NCBI GenBank assembly: GCA_029990175.1
Contig: JARKIP010000023.1
Location: forward strand, 21,533,501-21,597,500
Direction: 5' to 3'
Origin: Petunia secreta
Lineage: Eukaryota > Streptophyta > Magnoliopsida > Solanales > Solanaceae
Length of the DNA stretch: 64,000 nt
Part shown: in pieces, positions 56,340 to 64,000 of the stretch
Layout of the letters: every line of letters starts with the position of its first letter
Position numbering within the stretch: the stretch's first letter is position 1
The notes under the pieces: model-generated
Told to the model about the DNA's origin: nothing
The model's input: only the letters and a program-made list of their open reading frames with translations
The model's database searches: none
Position numbers and translations under genes: made by a program

Positions 56340-56449
56340 CCCCTTATAAACCTACATCTATGCTTAAATACAGATCTCTCCTAAAAAAATAGAGTAAAAA
56401 CAGAACATTGTTCCCTGCCTCTCTCGCGACTCAATATCATAAAAAACAG
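56340..56449 (+). promoter_or_regulatory. Inferred promoter and first 5'UTR exon of the MULE-2 transposase
   Basis: A TATA-like CCCTTATAAACC lies at 56341-56352. A short leader follows, ending in the donor ACAG/GTATGA at 56449/56450. Confidence 0.45.
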
Positions 56450-56718
56450 GTATGATAATAATTTCGATTCCAAATTTATTAATTTGAGTCGCGTTTTTTT
56501 CCAGTTTCTGCGTTGAATTCTCATACTTTCAAATGTTTTACAGTAATAAATGCACTTTCAAATAATAATTCATGATTATGAGCTCATTTTTACTGTGAAA
56601 TATGTGATTCATTCAATAAATTTATTGTTGCGACGCGATTTTGCTGTTATATATATTTCAGTACTTTCTGTGAGATATTGAAATTTAAAACATTCAAATC
56701 TGCTATGAGGTGAAATAT

Positions 56719-57800
56719 CCAGCATTAAATGCTGCAATTTAGTGCCTTGTTGAAGCAAAAGGCCAAGTACATTATGCTGTGGCTATGCTTAATCTCTGTA
56801 ATCCAGCACTACATGCTGGGACTTAGTTTTATGTTGAATCAAAGGCCAGGTACATAATCCTGTGGCTATGCTTAATCTCTGCAATCCAGCACATAATGTT
56901 GGGACTTAGTTTTATATTTAATCAAAGGCCAGGTACATTATCCTATGGCTATTCTTAATCTCTGCAATCCAGCACTAAAAATGCTGGGGACTTAGGGGTC
57001 GTTCGGTTGCGGGTATTAATATTTAGTACCCGCACAAAACTCAGCGTTAATTTAGCGCAACGTTCGGTTGGTTCTTATGAAATTTTAATACCCGCATAAA
57101 ATTAGTGCAACGTTTGGTTGCGTATTTATATATTCCGCATTATTAATACCCGCATTATTAATGCGGGAATCTATGTATTATTTTATGCGGGGTAGAAGGA
57201 GGTATTAATAATATGGGTATTAATAATGCAGGTATTAAAATTTAAAATGACAAAATTAACCCTCATAATAATAAGGATATTTTAAAATTTTATTTAAGGA
57301 GTAAATAAATATTTTAAATAATAATATTTTTTGTTAATTTGTAATATATCAGTGATTCAACAAATAATCCCCACGTTATAATATATGCGTTGCTGATACC
57401 CACACTATTAAACCCCATATAACTAATACCCGCATTATCAATACCCACATTATCAATACACACATTATTAATATACACATTACTAATACCCGCATTAATT
57501 GTTAATACCCGCGTAAAAGTAAAACCAAACCAAACGACCCCTTAGTGTTATGTTGAAGCAAAGGCCAGTTACATTATCCTGTAGCTATGTATATTTAGTA
57601 TTTAGCTTATAAAGCTACACTTCTAAATCCCTGTTGTCCAGCATAAAATGCTGGGTTAGTGTTATGTTGAAGCAAAACCCAGTTGCATTATCTTGTGGCT
57701 ATGTATTAGCTTATAAAGCTGCACTTCTAAATCCCTGTTGTCCAGCATAAAAGTGTTCGGGCTAAGTGTTATGTTGAAGGAAAGCCTAGTTACATTATCA
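56719..57800 (+). repeat. Tandem array with CCAGCA/TGCTGG dyads
   Basis: Units start at 56719, 56803, 56886, 56969, 57638 and 57742 (period 83-84 bp before the MITE, 104-119 bp after it is discounted). Most units open with an inverted pair, CCAGCA, 4-8 bases, TGCTGG, then GACTTAG and a GTTATGTTGAAGCAAAGGCC-like segment. Confidence 0.88.
56995..57541. mobile_element. PIF/Harbinger-type MITE (TSD TTA)
   Basis: 547 bp. Inverted ends GGGGTCGTTCGGTT and, reversed, GGGGTCGTTTGGTT. TTA duplications at 56992-56994 and 57542-57544. It splits one unit of the dyad array. The interior is rich in TAATACCCGCAT and its complement. Confidence 0.92.
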
Positions 57801-57934
57801 TGTAGCTATGTATATTTAGCTTATAAAATAGCAGTTCTTAAGGGTTCATTGTTGAGCTATAATTACAGTATTTTAGCATGCAACTTTCTTTGTGACTTAG
57901 TTCAGTATTTTTACTGTGTTTATAACTGCAGGGA

Positions 57935-60004
57935 ATGGCTAAATACTGCATTGTTGTTGCATTCAATGGGAAATGAACACCAGATTATAAGTACATAGAT
58001 CATGAGACAAGGATTTTTCTAAACAGATACATTTGAAGATTTAAAAAAAAATCTTTGGAAAAAGATAGATTTAGATGAAGAAAATTTTGAGAAGTCATAT
58101 GGTTTGATATGGAACTTGAAAGAAGCAAAGGGGTCCCTATAATAAATACGGATGATTTAATCAGCAGTTTACACTTGATGAAGAACAATTCTGAGTATAG
58201 AAGTAGACGTTTCATAGTTAACATTACACAATGATCTCCACAGTCTGAGATACTTGATTACACTGAAGGCCAAATGATAATGCAAATAGACAATGATGAT
58301 GCATTTGAAGTGGTAATGTTAACGCCTCCGTCTGACGAAGTTGTAGATAGATCAACAGTTAATGCATGCTGAAAATACAGAACAACAGCCTGTGATTCTT
58401 CAACCTCCTCAGACATCAAGTGCTGCAAAAAAAAGAAAGAGGCCTTCAAGGAAGAAAATAAAAGAATCTCCTCGTCCAATACTGAAAGAAAACGCAGATT
58501 TGGAGGACATCAAAGTTGGATCAATTTATTTAAACAAACAGTGTGTCACTAAATGTTTCCAGACAATTGCAATTGAATACCATTTTGAATTCAAAGTTGT
58601 AAGATCAAGCACAACGAGACATTCACTGGTGTGCATGAACGAAAAATATGACTGGACTGTTCGATCTTTCAGAATTAAACAGTCCATACTGTTCAAAATA
58701 TTGAAGTTTTGAAGAATCGCAGTTGCTCGATGGATGACAGAAAAAAGAGACCAAAAACATGCTACTTAAAGATTGTGCGAGATGAGATAGTTGAGAATCT
58801 GAGAGACGATAATTATCCAGTTAAATCTAATTTTGTTGTCGCAGAGATTAGAAGGAAACTGGGAGTTGAAATCTCTTATAATAGGGCATAGCGTGCTATA
58901 AAAGAAGGAGAGTATAATCAAATGAAAGAAAAGGATAGGGCAACCTATGATTACCTCATGGATGAACCGCCAGAGAGATGGGCTAGAGCTTGGTGTCCAA
59001 ATAGAAGATATGACATAATGACATCAAACATCGTGGAATCCATGAATAATGCTCTGTTACATGCTCGGGAAAAATGTCAATGGTGGACAACATAATGAAC
59101 AAGCTACAAAGCTGGTTTTTTGAGGGACGGAAGAACGCGCAGGATATTTTCTTTGCAACGTCAAAATGGATAGATGATGAATTGAAAAGGAAAATAAAAA
59201 AACATACAGAATGAATATGAGTATATTAAATAATATGCTTTTGTATGATTGGAGGATTCACAATTACTTTTGGATGGGATTTGTGTTATAATTCATGAAG
59301 TCCCAGTAAAAAAGTCTGGGACTTACCAGATATTTTGTTGCAGTCCCATAATTAAAATACTGGGACTTGCTAGTATACACAGGTTTTTGTGTTGGGACTA
59401 CATGGTATCCAAAAACAGGGATCTAGTATATAGTCATGGGACAAAAGAAATTGCAGCATTTCAGGTGTTATACTGGTTATTTATTTATTTATTTATTTAT
59501 TTTTCTTTTTACTAAATAAAAACTAGACAAGCAGTCTTATATATTATATTTTTTCAGGTTGACCGGACTACGGATCAAAGCTTTAAGGTAACAGATGAAG
59601 AGAGAGAATTCTTGTTTGTTTGAAAAAGAAAGAATGTCAATGCCTCAAGTTCCAGATGGATGAAATACCTTGTGAAAGAGAGAGTACACCTACACAAGTC
59701 CGACTATTGCTCTATATGATATAAAAGAGAAACATGGTTCAAACAGTATGAAGGGGAAATCAACACTGTTGGACATGAAGTATCATGGGTTGTGCCTGAT
59801 AGTATTAAAGAAGAGATAACAAAACCCCCAAATTTTAAAGTTAAGCTAGGTAGAAGGCCGAGAAAAAGATTAATCTCAACTGCAGAATATATTAGACAAA
59901 AGATGAAGAAATATGTGATATGTAGAAAGCATGGACACAACAAGACATCCTGCAGACCCACTCCAATACTTCATCCATATTCAAAGAAACATAACTCTCA
60001 ATAA
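57935..60004 (+). pseudogene. MULE-2 transposase pseudogene without catalytic core
   Basis: Starts MAKYCIVVAFNGK, then a TGA where Trp is expected, followed by frameshifts. Recognisable parts: N-terminal domain (TDDLISSLHLMKNNSEYRSRRF, about 58.15 kb); Mutator DNA-binding domain (VGSIYLNKQCVTKCFQTIAI, 58.51-58.68 kb); YPVKSNFVVAEIRRKLGVEISY (58.82-58.88 kb), and then almost at once PERWARAWCPNRRYDIMTSN (58.97-59.03 kb). The stretch that should hold the DDE catalytic residues is deleted. Further on are KLQSWFFEGRKNAQ, an intron-like gap, a broken SWIM finger (CQCLKFQMDEIPC) and a zinc knuckle VICRKHGHNKTSC whose first Cys is Tyr. It cannot be an active transposase; the DNA-binding portion might survive. 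Confidence 0.88.
59220..59555 (+). promoter_or_regulatory. Intron-like stretch with TCCCAG/CTGGGA dyads
   Basis: Between two transposase segments. Contains GTCCCAG, 9 bases, CTGGGAC (about 59300-59323) and GTCCCAT, 10 bases, CTGGGAC (about 59343-59367), and ends in TTTTTTCAG. Confidence 0.6.
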
Positions 60005-60559
60005 AAATAATAGGTATCTCTCCCCATCTGCATTTTATTTTTTAATTGTATTTTACTGCAATTCAATAGGAATTTTAATTATGACCAAAGATGCTATGTT
60101 AAAATTTTTCCTTTTTTTTCATTTAGGAATCCGTTGTCACTAGATAGATAGAAGACCATTCTTCTCTATTTTCTTCCAGTGGCAACAACTCTGAAGTCAA
60201 AAAATGACTATTCACTTATAGAACATTTTTTTTTAAATTTTAGTTCCTCTGTACTCTTTAACAAGGATTATTATATATAAAAAATACACTTTCTATTTTT
60301 TTTTTGTGAAAATACTTGTTGCAATTTATCTGTTTTCTAGTTTCTTTACTAATTGAACAACCAACACTTTCAGTTACTTGATAAGAAAGGTAATAGAAAA
60401 AACGATTAGATAATAAACACAATACTTAAATAATGAAAATACTGTACAAAAACACAGTTCATAATACACAAAAAGAATAACTAAAAAACACATTACTTAT
60501 GAATAAAAAGACCGACAAATATCCTAGATTAACTTAAAAAACATAAAAACTACTAAAAC
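60005..60559. other. Noncoding spacer between transposase and B3 gene
   Basis: AT-rich, lies between convergent genes. Nothing else recognised. Confidence 0.5.
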
Positions 60560-60946
60560 TTATTCAATTACAATTGACTTCTGTGCTGATCCTGCATCAT
60601 CTTCTTCACTGTTGTCATCATCATCATCATCATCATCGTCGTCATCATCATCATCATCATCATCATCGTCATTGTTGCCATGACCATCCTGATGGTTTAC
60701 TAATGAAATTTCAAAAACAACAGTGGCAACACCGTTGTAAATCTCATGCAAGTGGTGATCAAACCGAAGCATATCACCCAGCATATACCCTTTACGATGA
60801 AACATGTCTTTCCATCCATTACACAACCTTGTATGTATCCTCCCAGCCTTGAATTTCATTTCATATTCTGTGCCATCATTTTCACGAAGTAAAAGTGCAT
60901 TTTCATTTACATTTGACAGCTTCTGCTTCCAACTCTCTAGAAAGAT
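60560..60946 (-). CDS. B3-domain protein of MULE-2 with poly-Asp tail (last exon)
   Basis: Last exon inferred from the acceptor TTTCTTTTAG at 60947-60956; 128 open residues to the stop at 60560. The B3 core reads ALLLRENDGTEYEMKF, then RLCNGWKDMFHRKGYMLGDMLRFDHH, then ATVVFEISLV, fitting the pattern L..GW..F....L..GD.L.F. After it come about 18 Asp residues encoded by a (TCA)n microsatellite and a short acidic tail. B3 domains bind specific double-stranded DNA in plant transcription factors (ARF, ABI3, RAV, REM). The first half of the fold should be in an upstream exon that I could not identify. Possible target: the element's own dyads (inference). The intron upstream contains TCCCAG/CTGGGG dyads. 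Confidence 0.75.
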   Translation of the reverse strand: MFLESWKQKLSNVNENALLLRENDGTEYEMKFKAGRIHTRLCNGWKDMFHRKGYMLGDMLRFDHHLHEIYNGVATVVFEISLVNHQDGHGNNDDDDDDDDDDDDDDDDDDDNSEEDDAGSAQKSIVIE

Positions 60947-61487
60947 CTAAAAGAAATAAACTTTCACAGTTAATAAACGTAATAAACTACATTTGGCAGC
61001 TGTGTTTTCTATGTTCTTCCCTATGTTCTTCTAGTTTCTAAACATAATAAAGTACAGACTTCTCGAATGCCAATATCAAGTACATAGTTAAATGCTGGCC
61101 TGTATGTTTGCTGGCCCAGTCTTAAAAACTGTACCAGCTTCTATGTTTACCATAACTTCCAAAGATAAAAGTCTGGGTGAAGTCTGAGATACCATAATGT
61201 CCCAGAATAAAATTCTGGGGATCCATATGCCTTAACTACTATCCCAGGATATATGGTTAGGACTATATATACCATAACATATTTGAGTCAATATTTTTCA
61301 TACAAACAAACACAAACTTACAGGCATTTTTATTTAACAATAACATAAAAATTACATAAAAAGATACTTTTAAAAACACAAAAGAAATATCCTCAAGTAC
61401 AAAAAAGATAAATTACACTTGCTTCGCGCAGTTGGAAGCATAAAAATATAACACTGCAAAAATAAATAAAAAAAATACAGTAACATA
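60947..61487 (-). promoter_or_regulatory. Noncoding stretch with CTGGG dyads upstream of the B3 exon
   Basis: Contains GTCCCAG, 9 bases, CTGGGGA at about 61199-61221, plus single CCCAG, CTGGG and CCCAGG sites at about 61115, 61167 and 61244. Confidence 0.55.
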
Positions 61488-61754
61488 TTAACGACTACTA
61501 GGAACACGAGAGCTAGAACCAGAGGGTTGAATCTGTAAAGTTCTGCAATTCAATGTCCATGAGTTTGTCAAAAAGTCGATCCATATCTTTATTATTTTTT
61601 CTCTGAAAGCTACAAAAAATTCAATCAACACATCCAAATTGTTTTTCACCACCGATACCTCACCTTTCAAAAACTTAAGATCACTTTTCAAATTCCTAAC
61701 ATTGTTATTCAACTGGCGCCATTGTTGTCTTCTTGCTTCATCATTGCAAGCCAT
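61488..61754 (-). CDS. Small coiled-coil protein of MULE-2
   Basis: 88 residues. A helix from about 8 to 60 (QQWRQLNNNVRNLKSDLKFLKG, NNLDVLIEFFVAFREKIIKI) is followed by a Ser-rich tail (SGSSSRVPSSR). Size, a single helix followed by a short Ser/Pro tail, and position next to a transposase match the MULE-1 small proteins, but the sequence similarity is weak. No enzymatic motif. The frame is intact. Function unknown. Confidence 0.55.
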   Translation of the reverse strand: MACNDEARRQQWRQLNNNVRNLKSDLKFLKGEVSVVKNNLDVLIEFFVAFREKIIKIWIDFLTNSWTLNCRTLQIQPSGSSSRVPSSR

Positions 61755-62747
61755 TTCTTATTATATACTTTTGTTTAGGGATAATATTAGTTTTGTACAA
61801 GTAAAAAATACAATACCACTGTGTAATTTATACAAAATAAAAATATATAAAAAACCTGTAAAGAATATTTAGCCGACATTACAACTCAAAAAAAGCGGTA
61901 AAAGATTCCTTCTTTTTTATTTTTCAAGCTTGAAAGTATTGCAGTAAAGCAGCATCTCTCTCTAAAAAAACTGAACAAAGTCCAATAAAAAAGATATCAC
62001 TTTTTTTAATAGGTGGGGTCGTATCTGCATAGGATAAGATTGAACTGAGATTTTATTGCAATTGTATATTAAATTCATAGTATTACATACTTAACAATAC
62101 AAAAATAAATCAGAGAGATTCTTTTATATGACAAGCCAGCTGAAAAAAATCTGGAAATATTTTGTACTTTAAATTACTACACCAGAACTCTGTTCCAAGT
62201 TGAAGTAATTGCAATATGTAATATGCAAACCCATAATCATAGCATTTTGTGGACTAACTTTGTTGGTATAAAATCCTAGGACTCTTTACTTATTTTGGAA
62301 ATAGACCCAACATAATGACCTGGAATTCCCTACCACAGTTAAGTCACATTGTTATATACTTGACAATACATGAATAAAGCAGATAGATTCTTTTCTCCTT
62401 TTACATCATAAGTCAAGTCAATAAAGAAGTCTTTTTAAATATTCAAATCCACAACAGATTATGTACTTTAACTTTCAAAAGTTTGTAGTTGGAATATGAG
62501 TGACATTTTCATAACAAAAAAAATTAACAATATGCAAAAATACAAAAAATTTAAGAACATAATTATTTATTCATATATGAAAAAGTGCTATGACATACAA
62601 AAGTCATAGTACTTTGTGCTGGAGCCTTAGTCTTATGCAGTTGAGAATAACATCATTTTGATCTGGGTCCTATACTAATAATTGTAAACTAATAGGAAAT
62701 TATAGACTAATAATTAAAAATAACAACATAGAAACTTCACATAATTC
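61755..62747. other. Noncoding spacer of MULE-2
   Basis: AT-rich. No coding region supported. Two diverged similar blocks (about 62060-62170 and 62340-62450: ACTTAACAATACAAAAATAA and ACTTGACAATACATGAATAA) suggest an internal repeat. Confidence 0.5.
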
Positions 62748-63021
62748 CATTATGGAGATCCTGGTGGAAGGTCAAAATGAAGATGTGTTGCTATAGTTTC
62801 AATAGCGCGGAGATCCTTCGCACTTGTCGCCTTTGGACGTTGCACATATTCCAAATATCATTTCGCATTTGCTGTATTACATTAATGTATTCCTGCATCT
62901 GACCCTGTAGGACTACAACATCCCAATTTAGATTATTTGAAAATCCTGGTGGTGGTGAGGGTGGTGGTGGCCCTGATTATGCTGGTGACGATATTGGTTG
63001 ACTGACACTATTTTCAGACAT
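62748..63021 (-). pseudogene. Remnant of a small coiled-coil gene of the MULE-1 type
   Basis: The minus strand starts MSENSVSQPISSPA, then TAA, then PPPPSPPPPGFSNNLNWDVV, then a helix with QMRNDIWNMCNVQRRQV. That helix corresponds to DVWSMRQVLVQCWERI of the MULE-1 protein at 8035-8328. Changing frame near 62.83 kb recovers RAIETIATHLHFDLPPGSP, matching the PP tail of that family. One stop and one frameshift, hence a pseudogene. Confidence 0.6.
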
Positions 63022-63187
63022 TGTTGTAGTTGAAGTATAAAAGCTTATAAAAATCTCAATATAGATAATTGTAATAATAAGATGGTAAGAAACAACTATC
63101 AGTTGATAAGTGTTTATAGAATAACATCAATAATGTTATATAATAGTTGCAACTTATAATTGAAAAGACACCATTACATAACAGTTA

Positions 63188-63446
63188 CTCCCTCCGTCCC
63201 AATTTATGTGGCACTTTTCGTTTTTCGAGAGTCAATTTGACTAAACTTTGAAGCTATATTGGATTAGGTTATCTCAATATTTTGACATTAAAATTTATAT
63301 ATTTGATAACTACTTGAAACACACTTTAAGTTGCAACTTTTCACATATCATTTTGGTGAAAAAATATATCTTGAATTGTCGGTCAAAATTCATACAGTTT
63401 GAATCTCGAAAAGCGAAAAGTGCCACATAAATTGGGACAGAGGGAG
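63188..63446. mobile_element. Stowaway (Tc1/mariner-type) MITE
   Basis: 259 bp. Starts CTCCCTCCGTCCCAATTTAT and ends with its complement ATAAATTGGGACAGAGGGAG. TA target duplications at 63186-63187 and 63447-63448. Confidence 0.95.
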
Positions 63447-63629
63447 TATGATAATACTAAATAGTCACAATTCAAAAACGACAGTTATATTACACTTACA
63501 TAAGTGCCCCAAACTCAGAAATTGTTTACCAAAAACTCAAAACACACACACACATAAATAAAAGGGACAAAAAAAAAGTAAATTACAGTAGATATTGAAC
63601 TAAACACACAGACAACCATGCTATCTTAT

Positions 63630-63925
63630 TCAGGCATCTTTGACAGTAGAGCCAGAACTAGAACTAGAACTAGAACTAGAACTTAAAGGTGGCTCTAGTT
63701 CAGGCTGCCAAATACTATCATTTGAAACCACACGATCTGAATATTACAGAACTCTAAAATGTAGTGTAGTTCCTACTCCGAGATTATTAGTACGAACGAA
63801 CTCCGTCCATCCATTACAAAGCTTTCTCTGTCTTCTCACTTTTAGGTAGTTCATCTGGAAATGACTACCATGACAAATAAGAGTGGCGGGAACATCACGT
63901 CTGGAAAGCATAATTGCCAACCATA
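63630..63925 (-). pseudogene. Second B3-domain gene of MULE-2 (last exon, premature stop)
   Basis: Inferred exon start after the acceptor ATATTTTGCCAG (63926-63937). The B3 part reads WLAIMLSRRDVP, LICHGSHFQMNYLKVRRQRK, LCNGWTEFVRTNNLGVGTTLHF. An in-frame TAA at 63746-63744 directly follows, after which the frame continues as an acidic, Pro- and Ser-rich tail (LEPPLSSSSSSSSGS) to TGA at 63630. Either the stop is a mutation or this copy has a shortened tail. It is diverged from the B3 exon at 60560-60946 but shares LCNGW. The gene continues to the right of the window. Confidence 0.7.
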
Positions 63926-64000
63926 CTGGCAAAATATTCAAAACGAAACAAAAAGAACAATGCTTATTTATAATAACAACAACAAAAATAACACTTTAAT

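Larger units (their letters stand above)
56450..57931 (+). promoter_or_regulatory. Inferred 5'UTR intron of the MULE-2 transposase
   Basis: 1482 bp from GTATGA to ATAACTGCAG, ending 3 bp before the ATG. It carries the dyad tandem array and the Harbinger-type MITE. It mirrors the motif-rich 5'UTR intron of MULE-1. Confidence 0.55.
56300..64000. mobile_element. MULE-2: second multi-gene Mutator-like element (degenerate), right end outside the window
   Basis: A plus-strand MURA-type transposase pseudogene behind a motif-rich 5'UTR intron is followed by four minus-strand accessory genes: B3, coiled-coil, coiled-coil remnant, B3. The small coiled-coil genes resemble those of MULE-1, which supports common ancestry of the accessory set. 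The left end is placed only roughly, upstream of the promoter at about 56.34 kb. The transposase lacks its catalytic core, so this copy would need a helper. Confidence 0.65.

Overview
This window is repeat-rich nuclear DNA from a flowering plant, most likely a eudicot. The style of the LTRs and of the small DNA transposons suggests Solanaceae, but no host gene is present to prove it. I could not find a single convincing host protein-coding gene, rRNA or tRNA. Almost everything is transposable elements nested in one another, and many element boundaries can be fixed by target-site duplications (TSDs).

Layout. 1-12.22 kb: the right part of a large multi-gene Mutator-like element (MULE-1). All of its visible genes are open: a spliced DUF1985-Ulp1 protease gene, three small coiled-coil genes, a GRF zinc-finger gene and a two-exon MuDR-type transposase. 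12.22-27.48 kb: a Tat-type Ty3/gypsy element on the minus strand. MULE-1 interrupts its left LTR, and a second gypsy element (13172-24668, TSD CACAG) is inserted inside it. That second element itself holds a piece of a third LTR element (about 16.27-21.39 kb). 27.5-32.7 kb: several Mutator-type non-autonomous elements with 9-bp TSDs. 32733-34763: a solo LTR (TSD CTCTC). 34854-44984: a decayed Tat element with 554-bp LTRs that carries a spliced antisense gene near its 3' end. 45.7-49.06 kb: two more non-autonomous DNA elements. 49410-55614: a Del/Tekay-like gypsy element (TSD ATTTT) with a scrambled interior. 56.3-64 kb: the left part of a second multi-gene MULE (MULE-2), with a broken transposase, two B3-domain genes and two small coiled-coil genes.

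How it works together. The most interesting theme is the parallel between the two MULEs. Each has a transposase behind a 5'UTR intron, a set of small accessory proteins (including a shared coiled-coil family), a protein family that could bind DNA (DUF1985-Ulp1 in one, B3 domains in the other), and its own short sequence motif repeated through its noncoding DNA (GAACATC in MULE-1, a CCAGCA/TGCTGG and TCCCAG/CTGGGA dyad in MULE-2). By analogy with VANDAL elements, whose VANC protein recognises repeated motifs in the element's own noncoding DNA and reverses silencing, I infer that each element may encode a protein that reads its own motif. The motif distributions and gene structures are seen in the sequence. 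The function is inference.
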